Part shown: in pieces, positions 16,232 through 25,186 of the stretch
How the letters are laid out: every line of letters starts with the position of its first letter
Numbering within the stretch: position 1 is the first letter of the stretch
NCBI GenBank assembly: GCA_047618565.1
Contig: JBLHKW010000060.1
Location: 1-28,192 of the forward strand
DNA from: JBLHKW01 sp047618565
Lineage (GTDB): Bacteria; Planctomycetota; UBA1135; GCA-002686595
Direction of reading: 5' to 3'
Length of the DNA stretch: 28,192 nucleotides
The notes under the pieces: model-generated
The model's database searches: none
What the model saw: only the letters and a program-made list of their open reading frames with translations
What the model was told of the DNA's origin: nothing
Position numbers and translations under genes: made by a program

Positions 16232-17861
16232 CCCCGGCCCCCCCATCGCCTGCGCGCGGCGCTCCGCGCGGTCCGGCGGATCGCAGTCGCAGGTAATGCA
16301 TGTAACGCCCTTCCGGCAGCGTGGCCACGGCCGGCTCGTAGAGGCGCTCGAGGGCAGGTATGAAGAGGTCGCCCTCGCGCGATGCAAAGATCGAGAGGGA
16401 TATGCGCGCGAGTTGCCGGTAGCTGAGCAGCGCCGGATTGGTATCCACCTGCACGTTGCCGATCAGCAGGAATGTGGGACGCAGGGACAGGATGTAGGGA
16501 CCGTCGCGCTTCTCGTGGCCCGCCCAGCCGCTGCCCAGGTTCACGTCCAGATGCGCGATGTGGCGATCCGTCAGCCCGACCATGTCGAAGACCTCGAGCT
16601 CGCTGTAGTACCCGACCGCGCCCACCGGAACGCAGGCCACGGAGTCACCGGGCTCGCTGTTCTTTTTCAACCACTTCCCGGCCGCGGTCCACTCGGGAAC
16701 CTCGTAGTCCTTCTGATCCGTGTAGAGCTGGTAGGGCCGGCTGCGCTTGAACTTTCCGAGCATGCTGCCGACCATGAGGAGCAACACGAGCAGCGTCGAC
16801 GCCCTGCGCGCGAGGCGCGAGCGATCGCGCATCTGCGCTTCGACGAGCCCGACGGCCGCGTGCAGCAGCACGCCCATCAACAGCGCCCAGATGGGGATGA
16901 GCGGAACGCAGAAACGATACATCGGTAGCCCGTCGCCGCCCACGAGCGCCACGCCGCCGGCGAGTCCGAGCAGCAATGTTGCCGCGAACCACCAGGCGCG
17001 ATCGCGCCGCCAGAACGCCGCAACGAGGGGCAACGTGTACAGGAACGCTCCGCCGTTACCCTTGACGAAGACGTGTACGTACGCGACGCCACGCATGAAG
17101 GTGCCCCACGATCCGCCGCCGACCTTTGCGTAATAGGTATTCGGAGCCCACTCGCCGTAATAACTGCGCCGGAATGCGAGCTGTGCGGCGACCATGAGAA
17201 CGAGCGGTCCGGCAGTCAGCGCCATGGACCGCAGCCGTCCCGTGCCCGGCGCCACGAAGGCGACGGCGATCAGGCCCACGAGCAGTCCTTCGGGTCGCAT
17301 CCACGCGGTCAGACCGAGCACGACCCCCGTCGCGATCCGGTAGGCGCTCGTCGGCCGATCGCGCATACCCATCGTGAGAGCTGCGAGGACCAGTAGCGCG
17401 TAGCCGGGGGTCTCCATTCCGGAGGGCACCCAGCAGGCGAGCGGGATGCTGGCGCAGAGCAGTACACCCGGAACCAGACGTCCCCACGGGCGTGCGTCCC
17501 GGGCCATGAGATGGCGTCCCGACGAGATGACGAGCAGGATCAGGCCGGCTCCGCAGAGGTAGCCGAAGCCCCGTGCGAGCAGGAGCAGATCGGCCCCCGT
17601 GGAGCCCGCGGCTGCCAGGCCAGCCAGCCAGAGGAAATTGGTATAGCCCTCCACCGGGTCGCCGATGTTGAAGACCGGCCCATGGCCCGCCAGGAAGTTG
17701 CGCACGTAGCGCAGCCCGATGAACGTGTCGTCGGCGACAAAGTCGTACAGATAGGCGTGCCAGGCCCCGAGCGCCGCCAGGGCGATGGCGGCGGCAACGA
17801 AACGGAGGGTCCCGCCGGACGCCTCGGAGGATTGCGGCTGGATTTCGGGGGAGGAGCTCAT
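16221..17861 (-). CDS. Multi-pass GT-C-type glycosyltransferase-like membrane protein
   Basis: The ATG at 17861 gives 546 aa. Longer forms add only a basic, Pro-rich stretch. The first hydrophobic segment is about residues 19-38. It is followed by YDFVADDTFIGLRYVRNFLA, with Asp44-Asp45 in the first external loop, the usual place for the catalytic acid of GT-C enzymes, and then GHGPVFNIGDPVEGYTNFLW. This loop resembles arabinofuranosyl/mannosyltransferase-like proteins that use lipid-linked donors, such as AftB relatives. About ten further hydrophobic segments follow, with EWAPNTYYAK in a loop, then a soluble C-terminal domain of roughly 150 residues. It should transfer a sugar from a polyprenyl-phosphate donor on the outer face of the membrane; donor and acceptor are unknown. 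Coupling to the ASST-like gene suggests a shared surface glycan or lipid target. Confidence 0.82.
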   Translation of the reverse strand: MSSSPEIQPQSSEASGGTLRFVAAAIALAALGAWHAYLYDFVADDTFIGLRYVRNFLAGHGPVFNIGDPVEGYTNFLWLAGLAAAGSTGADLLLLARGFGYLCGAGLILLVISSGRHLMARDARPWGRLVPGVLLCASIPLACWVPSGMETPGYALLVLAALTMGMRDRPTSAYRIATGVVLGLTAWMRPEGLLVGLIAVAFVAPGTGRLRSMALTAGPLVLMVAAQLAFRRSYYGEWAPNTYYAKVGGGSWGTFMRGVAYVHVFVKGNGGAFLYTLPLVAAFWRRDRAWWFAATLLLGLAGGVALVGGDGLPMYRFCVPLIPIWALLMGVLLHAAVGLVEAQMRDRSRLARRASTLLVLLLMVGSMLGKFKRSRPYQLYTDQKDYEVPEWTAAGKWLKKNSEPGDSVACVPVGAVGYYSELEVFDMVGLTDRHIAHLDVNLGSGWAGHEKRDGPYILSLRPTFLLIGNVQVDTNPALLSYRQLARISLSIFASREGDLFIPALERLYEPAVATLPEGRYMHYLRLRSAGPRGAPRAGDGGAGDGR

Positions 17862-17977
17862 GCGGCTTGGCGGTGCGGGGGCGGCGGTCCGGACCTGGGC
17901 GCCGACGCCCGTGCCCCGCCTCGATGATTGTACGACACGCACGCGCCGACCACGACGCACCCGTTGGCCGAGTCGCC

Positions 17978-18006
17978 TTGATCCCGCGCGCGCGGTCGAC
18001 AAGAAT
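17978..18006 (+). promoter_or_regulatory. Candidate sigma70-type promoter for the plus-strand GT-C-like gene
   Basis: TTGATC at 17978-17983 and AAGAAT at 18001-18006 are separated by 17 bp and each matches the consensus at 4 of 6 positions. A start of transcription near 18013 would leave a leader of about 37 nt before the ATG at 18050. It lies in the 188-bp gap between two divergent membrane protein genes. The spacer is very GC-rich. The call rests on pattern alone. Confidence 0.35.
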
Positions 18007-18049
18007 AGGGGCCGTCCAGCTCTCCACCCTTCTATCCCCGCTCCCGCCC

Positions 18050-20176
18050 ATGGTCATCGACCTGTTGGGAGGGCTCCTCTCTGCCCTCCTCCTCATCGCT
18101 GCGGCATTCGTCACGTCGTATCGCGTGGCGTGGGTATGGATCGGCCCGAGCCCGGCGATCCTGCGCGCGGCCAGCGTCCTGCTCATCGGCACCTGGCTGG
18201 CCACGGCGGCCTTCCATCTGCTGCTGGCCCTGGGAGCGTTCGCATGCTGGGCCGCGTTGCCCGCGGCGCTTCTGCTGGCGGCTGCCAGCTGCCGCTGGAT
18301 CGGTCCGCATCCCACCGGTCGCCTGCTGCGCCGGGACGCGCGCGTCCTGCGCCGTATCACGGCCCAATCTCTCGGCCGCCCGTCGGTCCTGGCCTTGCTC
18401 TGCCTGGCGCCCTTCGTGGTCCTGCGCCTGGTGCGCGGGCTCGTCCAGCCGACGATGGGCTGGGACTCGCTCGTCTACCACCTCCCGCGCGCGGCCATGT
18501 TCGTTCAGGAAGGCGCGTTCACCTTCGACCCGGCCCCCGGTAGCTGGAGCTTCTACCGCAACGTCTTCGCGGGCGGAGAGGTCCTCTGGGCCTGGGCCAT
18601 GCTGCCCTTCGGCAACGACGTGCTCGTCGGTTGCGCGGGCGCCGTCCCCTGGCTCGGCGTCGGCCTGGCCACATGGGCCTTCGCGCGCGCACTGCGACTG
18701 CGCGAGCCGTTCGCGAGCCTGGCGGGAGCCCTGGTGCTCTTCATCCCCACGCTCCAGCTCGAGGTCCCATCCGGCTACGTGGAACCGCCCGCGTGCATGG
18801 CCGTGATGACCGCCATGGCCGCGGCCGTTCACGGACTGCGGCGATCTGCGCGCCGAGCCCCGGGCCTGCTCTTGCTGGCTGCCATGGGCGCGGGCGTCGC
18901 CTTCGGCGTGAAGCCGCCGCTCGCCATTCCCGCCGTGCTGGCATGCGTGCCGCTGGTCGCCCTCACCTGGAACGCAACCCGCGGCCGCAGGCTCTGGTCG
19001 ATCGCGATCGCGACCGCGGTCGCCGCCATCCTGCCCGCCCTACCCTGGGCCATCCATGCGTGGATCGACACGGGCGCACCGTTGAGTCCCATGCCACTCA
19101 GCGTCTTCGGGCTCACTCTCGGGAAGGCCGACCCGCACCTGCGGTTCCACCTGTCCGGCGACATCAGCGGCGCCTACACCTGGGCGCGGGAATGGCGCGT
19201 CCTGCGCGAGATCTTTCCGGGACCGATGACCCGCGTCGAGGGGCTGGGCGTCCTTTCGGCCATCCCCCTGGCACTTGCACCGATCGGCCTCTGGCGCCTG
19301 GCCCGACGTGCACCGATGACGGGCGCGTTGCTGCTCATCGCGCTGCTCGCGACCTGCGCCTTCCTGTACCTGCCCGGATTCACGCGGCCGCGGCTCCATC
19401 AGTCGGCCAACGTCTCGCGCTTCCTGATCGTCCCGATCCTGCTCGCCATCCCCATCAGCATGCTCGGCCTCGAACGCCTGGCGCGTACGCAGCGCGCGTA
19501 CGCGAGCCTGCTCTGGGGCTGCGCCGTCTTCTACGCGACCTCGTTCGCTCCCCACGGTGCGGGCCTCCTGGAGCAGCGACGCGTCGGCCTGGCGCTGGCC
19601 CTATTGGCGGCGATAGCCCTTTCGTGCTGGGTGCTCGCTCGCCTGGCGCGCACGAGACGCGGCCCCGCCATCACGGCCACGCGCGCGCTCCTGCCCGTGC
19701 TGATCAGCTCGGCCCTGCTCTTCGCCCTTCGGAAAGACCAGCTGGAGCACCGCTTCGAGGCGGCCCGGACCTCTTTTCAGGTCCACCGTACGCCCACCTA
19801 CTGGGTCGCGGGCGCCAGGGCCGTAGACGACCCCCAGCATGCGCGCACGCTGGCGGTCACCGCTGGATCGAGCAGCCGTGCCGCGTACTGGTACAGCTAC
19901 TTCTTCATGGGCAGCGAGCTGCAGAACCACCTGCGCTACGTGCCGGTCACGGTCGACGGTGACATCGCCCACTTCGGACCGGAGTCCCCGCGCACAAGCC
20001 TCGCAGACCGGGCGGCGTGGATGCGACGCCTGCGCGCTGAAGGAGTCACCCACGTGGTGAGCTTCCGACCGGCCTCGATCGAGCTGGCCTGGATGCGTTC
20101 CGCTCCAGGGCGATTTCGACCCGTCCACGCCAGCGATGACTGGGGCGTGTTCGAGCTCCTTCCGCGCGACAATTGA
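18050..20176 (+). CDS. Large multi-pass membrane protein, GT-C/PMT-like glycosyltransferase candidate
   Basis: The start at 18050 (MVIDLLGGLLSALLLIAAAF) gives 708 aa and puts a transmembrane segment at the N-terminus; the frame extends upstream but only with soluble Arg-rich sequence. No clear Shine-Dalgarno precedes it. About a dozen hydrophobic segments are visible. After the third or fourth comes QPTMGWDSLVYHLPRAAMF (Asp139), like the first-loop acid region of PMT-type enzymes, and then TFDPAPGSWSFYRNVFAGGE. A C-terminal soluble part of about 140 residues (from HRTPTYWVAGARAV) ends the protein. Likely role: transfer of a sugar from a lipid-linked donor at the membrane. It diverges from another GT-C-like gene, which fits a surface glycan locus. 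Family level is fair; substrate unknown. Confidence 0.75.
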   Translation: MVIDLLGGLLSALLLIAAAFVTSYRVAWVWIGPSPAILRAASVLLIGTWLATAAFHLLLALGAFACWAALPAALLLAAASCRWIGPHPTGRLLRRDARVLRRITAQSLGRPSVLALLCLAPFVVLRLVRGLVQPTMGWDSLVYHLPRAAMFVQEGAFTFDPAPGSWSFYRNVFAGGEVLWAWAMLPFGNDVLVGCAGAVPWLGVGLATWAFARALRLREPFASLAGALVLFIPTLQLEVPSGYVEPPACMAVMTAMAAAVHGLRRSARRAPGLLLLAAMGAGVAFGVKPPLAIPAVLACVPLVALTWNATRGRRLWSIAIATAVAAILPALPWAIHAWIDTGAPLSPMPLSVFGLTLGKADPHLRFHLSGDISGAYTWAREWRVLREIFPGPMTRVEGLGVLSAIPLALAPIGLWRLARRAPMTGALLLIALLATCAFLYLPGFTRPRLHQSANVSRFLIVPILLAIPISMLGLERLARTQRAYASLLWGCAVFYATSFAPHGAGLLEQRRVGLALALLAAIALSCWVLARLARTRRGPAITATRALLPVLISSALLFALRKDQLEHRFEAARTSFQVHRTPTYWVAGARAVDDPQHARTLAVTAGSSSRAAYWYSYFFMGSELQNHLRYVPVTVDGDIAHFGPESPRTSLADRAAWMRRLRAEGVTHVVSFRPASIELAWMRSAPGRFRPVHASDDWGVFELLPRDN

Positions 20177-20267
20177 GTGCTTGGGCTGCGCGCCCGCAGT
20201 TGATACAGGGAGGGCCTGGCGCGGCCCCCACGGCAGCCTGGCCCGTTCGGCCCGTTCGAGACTCCCC

Positions 20268-21812
20268 ATGAACGAGAAATCCTTCCTTCTTCAGACACAG
20301 TTCCACCCACGCCCCGCCCTGGTCAAGGACCGGCGACCGAGTCCCTGCGCTGTGGTCATCTTCGGCGGAACGGGCGACCTTGCGCGACGCAAGCTCGTAC
20401 CGGCGCTCTACAACCTTGCGCTCTCCGATTCACTCGCGGAGCGCATCACCCTGATCGCTGCCTGCCGTGGGTGCGGCACCGACGACGACCTCAAGACGCT
20501 CTGGCGCGCCTCCACCGATGAACACTCGCGCCAGCTGCCCGTACGCGACGACGTCTGGGAGAGCTTTGCGGGTGACGCACTGGCGGTGAACGGCGATTTC
20601 GACGACCCGGAGCTCTACACACGCCTGCGCGAAGCGCTGAAGAAGGCCGATGACCAGGGCGCCGGAGGGAATCGACTGTTCTATTTCGCCGTGCCCGCGA
20701 GCCAGTTCCCGGTGATCCTGAAGCAGCTCTCGAATGCCGGCCTGACCTATCCGTTTGTCCACGGGCAGGATGAGGGTCCCTGGTCGCGCGTGATCATCGA
20801 GAAACCGTTCGGGCGCGACCTCAAGTCGGCGCGCGCACTCAACCGCCTGGCGCTCTCGGTGCTCGACGAGGAGCAGATCTATCGCATCGATCACTACCTC
20901 GGAAAGGAGACCGTCCAGAACATCCTGGTCGTGCGCTTCGGCAACACGATCTTCGAGCCGCTCTTCAACCGCAACCACATCGATCACGTCGAGATCACGA
21001 TGTCCGAGTCGATCGGCGTCGAGGGCCGCGGGGGGTTCTACGAGGAGACCGGTGTCATGCGCGATATCGTCCAGAACCACCTGTTGCAGGTGCTGGCGCT
21101 GTGCACCATGGAACCGCCCGTGTCCTTTGACGCGGATGAGATCCGCAACATGAAGAGCCAGGCCCTGCGCTCGCTGCGGCGCTTCGAGGCACACGAGATC
21201 CGTGACTTCGTCGTGCGCGGACAGTACGAGGAGTATCGCAGCGAGCCCGGGGTGGCGCCGGATTCATGCACGCCGACCTACGTCGCGCTGCGCGCCTTCA
21301 TCGACAACTGGCGCTGGCAGGGCGTGCCCTTCTACCTGCGCGCGGGCAAGGGCATGAAGGCACGCATGACGGAGGTGTCCTTCCACTTCCGCAACATCCC
21401 CATGTGCCTCTTCGGCGACGAGAGCACCTGCCATCTGGTCGACCCCAACGTGCTACGCGTGCGCATCCAGCCGAACGAGGGCATCGCCCTGAAGATGGCC
21501 ACCAAGGTCCCGGGCGAGAACCTGGCCATCGGGAGCGTCGAGATGGCCTTCCAGTACGCGGACGCGTTCGAGAAGACCCCGCCCTGGGCCTATGAGCGCC
21601 TGCTGCTGGACTGCATGCGCGGCGATGCGACGCTCTTCGCGCGCAAGGACGAGGTCGAGTCCTCTTGGGATTTCGTGATGCCGATCCTGGACGCCTGGGA
21701 TGACGCACAGTTCACGACCATACCGACCTATCCGCTCGGGAGCCCCGGTCCGCGCGAGGCGGATGCGCTGCTCAACAAGCGTGGCCATCGCTGGACGGAG
21801 CTCAACGGGTGA
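20268..21812 (+). CDS. zwf: Glucose-6-phosphate 1-dehydrogenase
   Basis: The 514-aa product oxidises glucose 6-phosphate to 6-phosphogluconolactone with NAD(P)+, the first step of the oxidative pentose phosphate pathway. The coenzyme site is VIFGGTGDLARRKLVPALYN (Gly33 onward). The substrate and catalytic motif RIDHYLGKETVQN begins at Arg206, with the conserved Lys213. IIEKPFGRDLKSA and WRWQGVPFYLRAGKGM are also typical. Length matches the family (about 480-515 aa). The ATG at 20268 (MNEKSFLLQ) is chosen because upstream sequence in the frame is not conserved-looking. It is the first gene of the operon zwf-pgl-gnd and overlaps pgl by 4 nt (GTGA). The 91 bp upstream showed no clear promoter. 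Confidence 0.97.
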   Translation: MNEKSFLLQTQFHPRPALVKDRRPSPCAVVIFGGTGDLARRKLVPALYNLALSDSLAERITLIAACRGCGTDDDLKTLWRASTDEHSRQLPVRDDVWESFAGDALAVNGDFDDPELYTRLREALKKADDQGAGGNRLFYFAVPASQFPVILKQLSNAGLTYPFVHGQDEGPWSRVIIEKPFGRDLKSARALNRLALSVLDEEQIYRIDHYLGKETVQNILVVRFGNTIFEPLFNRNHIDHVEITMSESIGVEGRGGFYEETGVMRDIVQNHLLQVLALCTMEPPVSFDADEIRNMKSQALRSLRRFEAHEIRDFVVRGQYEEYRSEPGVAPDSCTPTYVALRAFIDNWRWQGVPFYLRAGKGMKARMTEVSFHFRNIPMCLFGDESTCHLVDPNVLRVRIQPNEGIALKMATKVPGENLAIGSVEMAFQYADAFEKTPPWAYERLLLDCMRGDATLFARKDEVESSWDFVMPILDAWDDAQFTTIPTYPLGSPGPREADALLNKRGHRWTELNG

Positions 21813-22519
21813 CAGAGGTCCTGATCGCAGGCGACCGCGCGGAACTGACGGCCCTGGCCAGCGACTGGATCGCGCGCGAGATCCGCCTTGCGGTCAGCGA
21901 GCGCGGTCATGCGAGCGTGGCGCTGGCGGGAGGTTCGACTCCTCAGCCGATCCACGCGCGGCTCGCAGAGCTCGACCTGCCGTGGGAGCACGTCACGATC
22001 TTCTTCGGCGATGAGCGCTGCGTCGCGGCCGACGATCCCGAGAGCAACTTCGGGCAGGCGGCACGCTCGCTCTTCGACCCGCTCGGCCCCAGGCGTCCAC
22101 GCGTCCAGCGCATGCAGGGCGAGGACCCGGATCGATCGGCAGCGGCGCGCCGCTATGCCGAGGAACTTCCCGCGTCGCTCGACCTCCTGATCCTGGGCAT
22201 CGGTGACGACGGTCACACGGCGTCGCTGTTCCCCGGCAGCCCGGCGCTCGACGAGACCGAGCAGCGCGTGCTCCCGGTGATCGGACCCAAACCGCCGCCC
22301 GAGCGCCTGACCATCACACCGCCGGTCATCGAAGCAGCGCGCGCTGTCCTGATGATCGGAGCCGGAATGGCCAAGGCACGCGCCGCCCACGACGCCCTGC
22401 AAGGTGCCGACGCCGTACGCGAGACCCCGGCACAACTCGCACGCCGCGGCACCTGGATCCTCGACCGCGACGCCGCCTCCGAACTCTCTGACGAAGCGAC
22501 CCATGGCAAACCAAGCTAG
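21809..22519 (+). CDS. pgl: 6-phosphogluconolactonase (DevB/SOL type)
   Basis: The 236-aa product hydrolyses 6-phosphogluconolactone to 6-phosphogluconate in the cytoplasm, the step between Zwf and Gnd. Family motifs are clear: SVALAGGSTPQPIH (GGSTP at 41-45), VTIFFGDERCVAADDPESN (GDER at 67-70) and LILGIGDDGHTASLFPGSPAL (phosphate-binding loop near 129-143). Length is normal. The start is the GTG at 21809, overlapping the zwf stop as GTGA, which implies translational coupling. The last 17 nt overlap the beginning of gnd. Its position between zwf and gnd confirms the assignment. Confidence 0.96.
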   Translation: MTEVLIAGDRAELTALASDWIAREIRLAVSERGHASVALAGGSTPQPIHARLAELDLPWEHVTIFFGDERCVAADDPESNFGQAARSLFDPLGPRRPRVQRMQGEDPDRSAAARRYAEELPASLDLLILGIGDDGHTASLFPGSPALDETEQRVLPVIGPKPPPERLTITPPVIEAARAVLMIGAGMAKARAAHDALQGADAVRETPAQLARRGTWILDRDAASELSDEATHGKPS

Positions 22520-23921
22520 CCTCGGCATCATCGGCCTCGGGACGATGGGCTCCAACCTGGCCCTGAACATCGCGGACAAGTGCGGCCGCGTGGCGGTCTG
22601 GAACCTCGAACAGGACCTCACCGACAGGCTCGTGGCCGAAAATCCCGGCACCGACATCCTGGCCTCGAGCTCCCTGGCGGACTTCGTCCAGACCCTGGAG
22701 CGCCCGCGTCGCATGATGATGATGATCACGGCCGGCCGCCCGGTCGACCTGGTCATCGAATCCTTGATCCCGTTGCTGGACGAGGGCGACATCGTCATCG
22801 ACGGCGGCAACAGCTGGTTCCGTGACACACAGCGGCGCGAGCTGGAGCTGCGCCAGCACGGCATCCGTTTCTTCGGGGTCGGTGTCTCCGGAGGCTCCGA
22901 CGGCGCGCGCTTCGGTCCCGCCCTGATGCCCGGCGGCGACGCGCAGGCCTACGCGCACCTGGCCCCGACCTTCGAGGCCATCGCGGCGCGCACGGAGTCG
23001 GGCCCCTGCGTGGCACACGTCGGACCGGACGGCGCCGGGCACTTCGTGAAGACCGTCCACAACGGCATCGAGTACGCGGACATGCAGATGATCGCGGAGG
23101 TCTACGACGTCATGCGCCGTCACCTGGCACTCGGACCGGACGAGCTGGCGGCCACATTCGAGGAGTGGAACAACGGCCCGCTCGAGTCCTTCCTGATCGA
23201 GATCACCGGCCAGATCCTGCGCGTCCGCGATCCACGGAACCAGCGCCCGCTCGTGGACCAGGTTCTCGATCGCGCGGGTCAGAAGGGCACCGGACGCTGG
23301 ACCGTCCAGGTCGCTCTCGAGCTCGGCATCCCGGTCCCCGCCATCAGTGCGGCCCTCGATGCGCGCGCACTGTCGTCCTTCAAGGCGGAGCGCGTCGAAC
23401 TCGCCGGACAGTTCGGCGAGATGTCACCGGGTACCGCGCCCGCGATCGACATCGCGCGCGTCCACGACGCCCTGTACGCCGCCAAGATCTGCGCCTACGC
23501 CCAGGGCCTGCGCCTGATCCAGGCGGCCTCGGACGAGTTCGACTGGTCCGTCGACCTGCGCGACGTGGCGCGCATCTGGAAGGGCGGCTGCATCATCCGC
23601 GCGCGCTTCCTGAACGAGATCATGCAGGCCTACGAACGCCAACCGGACCTGCCCGGCCTGTTCCATGCGGAGACCTTCCGCAAGCAGCTGGCCAAGCACC
23701 ATGGCGCCCTGCGCGACGTGGTAGCCAGCGCCCAACAAGCGGGGATCCCCGTACCAGCCCTGGCTTCGTGCGTGGCCTATCTCGACAGCTACCGCACGGC
23801 GCGCCTGCCTCAGAATCTGACCCAGGCTCAGCGGGACGCGTTCGGCGCCCATACCTACCAGCGCGTGGACGACGCCGACGGGCCCGCCGTGCACACGGAC
23901 TGGTTGCACGCCGACGGCTGA
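22503..23921 (+). CDS. gnd: 6-phosphogluconate dehydrogenase, decarboxylating
   Basis: The 472-aa product converts 6-phosphogluconate to ribulose 5-phosphate and CO2 with reduction of NAD(P)+. The coenzyme fold opens with LGIIGLGTMGSNLALNIAD (Gly11-x-Gly13-x-x-Gly16). Catalytic residues fall at the classic positions in KTVHNGIEY: Lys183, His186, Asn187 and Glu190. The substrate loop reads SGGSDGARFGPALMPGG, where the common form has SGGEEGARYGPS, a mild variation. The length is that of the long, dimeric type. The ATG at 22503 is chosen because it gives the standard N-terminus; it lies inside the end of pgl (17-nt overlap). It is the last gene of the zwf-pgl-gnd operon. Confidence 0.97.
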   Translation: MANQASLGIIGLGTMGSNLALNIADKCGRVAVWNLEQDLTDRLVAENPGTDILASSSLADFVQTLERPRRMMMMITAGRPVDLVIESLIPLLDEGDIVIDGGNSWFRDTQRRELELRQHGIRFFGVGVSGGSDGARFGPALMPGGDAQAYAHLAPTFEAIAARTESGPCVAHVGPDGAGHFVKTVHNGIEYADMQMIAEVYDVMRRHLALGPDELAATFEEWNNGPLESFLIEITGQILRVRDPRNQRPLVDQVLDRAGQKGTGRWTVQVALELGIPVPAISAALDARALSSFKAERVELAGQFGEMSPGTAPAIDIARVHDALYAAKICAYAQGLRLIQAASDEFDWSVDLRDVARIWKGGCIIRARFLNEIMQAYERQPDLPGLFHAETFRKQLAKHHGALRDVVASAQQAGIPVPALASCVAYLDSYRTARLPQNLTQAQRDAFGAHTYQRVDDADGPAVHTDWLHADG

Positions 23922-23968
23922 GACGATCACCAGCGGCGGAGCTGTGGGTTTCCGTCCGCGTGGACACG

Positions 23969-24005
23969 AAAAATGCCCGCCGCACCGGAAAGGCGCGACG
24001 GGCAT
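23969..24005 (-). terminator. Intrinsic terminator for the minus-strand 386-aa gene
   Basis: ATGCCCG at 23973-23979 pairs with CGGGCAT at 23999-24005, with extra partial pairing inside the loop. On the minus strand the hairpin is followed directly by TTTTT (complement of 23973-23969), the standard rho-independent layout. It lies 21 nt past the stop codon at 24026. On the plus strand, reading out of gnd, the hairpin is followed by CTGGTTT, so it may work weakly in that direction too. Confidence 0.8.
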
Positions 24006-24025
24006 CTGGTTTCGAACTGCTCGTT

Positions 24026-25186
24026 CTACTCTGAAGTCACGTTGAACGGGAAGCGCAGGTACTCGCGGCCGTCGGGGCCGACGAAGGGCGTAACGCCAAC
24101 GGACATGCCGTTGAAGGCGCCGAACGGATCGACGGTGACGGCGCCATTGGGAGCGACCGTGACCTCGAGACCCCAGGACCACTGCTCGGGGTTCGTCGGG
24201 AACTCTTCAGGGTTCCAGAGGAAGCACTGCACGAAGAAGTGCGTCGACTCCGAAGCGACCGTGCGGCCACCGGAAGTGCTCGTGGCACCCATCCGGTTGC
24301 CATTGCGCAGGCGCGGTCGGGGCAGGCTGTCCAGGGCGATCGTCACCGGTGCGCTGACGGTCATTCCGAGGTAGCGGTCGACGTTACCCAGGCCGGTCGG
24401 GAAGGCGTGGCCGCTGGGCAGGCTCGTGAAGACTGAGTTTCCAGCCTCGGGCGAGATGACCAGGAAACACTCCGCGATCGGGCTCGTGATGAAGCCACTG
24501 GCCTCGGCCACGCCGCCAGCCTGGAACTTGCCAGAGCCGGTCGCGACCTTGGTTCCGGGGGGCACCACCGAGTAGCGCGTCTTGAAGCTGCGCGAGGTCA
24601 GGCCTGTCAGGTCGCCGGTCAACGAGAAAACGAACGTGCACGGCGAGACCGCGAGGGTGCTCGGGTCCGTCACGTAGGTGTCCGCATCCGGGTTGGCGAT
24701 CGCGCCGTCAATTCCGCCCGGATCGTTCAAGCCGACGCTGAACGCGCCGAAGCCATTGGCACCGTTCGGGTTGGGAGCCGTGTCCAGGTCCGCGTCGAAG
24801 GTGAAGTCGAATGTGGGATCGACGCCAGCGCTCGAGGCCTGGCTCATCAGATCCATGCCCGTGATCTCCACCGGAGCATTGAAGTAGATGTCGGTGAGAA
24901 GCGGGTTGTTGACACCGACGAGGACCGGCGACGTGTTAACAACCTCCACCGTCAGCGTCGCTGCGCCCGGATCCAGCACGAAGATGTAGAGGGCTGCGCC
25001 CTCGGTAATGCCATCGTTCAGACGACCCGGGTCATCGAAACCGTCGCTCCCGCACGTGCCGGGGCCTCCGATGATCATGCGTTTCGGCGGAAGGGGTCCA
25101 CCTCCAACTGCAACGGCATACGCCTGTGTGAGGCAAACGGCTGAAACGGCGAGGGCGCCGGCCATGCCGACTCGAGAAATTTTCAT
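24026..25186 (-). CDS. Exported protein of unknown function, 386 aa
   Basis: I do not recognise this protein. The ATG at 25186 follows GGAGAAGTAGC, a good ribosome-binding site, and opens a signal peptide (MKISRVGMAGALAVSAVCLT, likely cleavage near AYA, about residue 24). The mature protein is rich in Gly, Thr, Asn, Pro and Asp with few Lys, as in secreted beta-rich proteins. It has CGSDGFDDPGRLNDG near the start, then beta-like stretches (ALYIFVLDPGAATLTVEVV, PLLTDIYFNAPVEITGMDL), and ends LRFPFNVTSE without a sorting motif or anchor. Only a few Cys are scattered along it. It has its own upstream AT-rich region and an intrinsic terminator, so it is probably a single-gene unit. A secreted or surface structural role is only a guess. 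Confidence 0.8.
   Translation of the reverse strand: MKISRVGMAGALAVSAVCLTQAYAVAVGGGPLPPKRMIIGGPGTCGSDGFDDPGRLNDGITEGAALYIFVLDPGAATLTVEVVNTSPVLVGVNNPLLTDIYFNAPVEITGMDLMSQASSAGVDPTFDFTFDADLDTAPNPNGANGFGAFSVGLNDPGGIDGAIANPDADTYVTDPSTLAVSPCTFVFSLTGDLTGLTSRSFKTRYSVVPPGTKVATGSGKFQAGGVAEASGFITSPIAECFLVISPEAGNSVFTSLPSGHAFPTGLGNVDRYLGMTVSAPVTIALDSLPRPRLRNGNRMGATSTSGGRTVASESTHFFVQCFLWNPEEFPTNPEQWSWGLEVTVAPNGAVTVDPFGAFNGMSVGVTPFVGPDGREYLRFPFNVTSE

Noticed and set aside
20177..20267. Promoter for zwf with GATACA at 20202-20207 as -10
   Set aside because: The only upstream TTG hexamers give 15- or 24-bp spacers, so the match is no better than chance.
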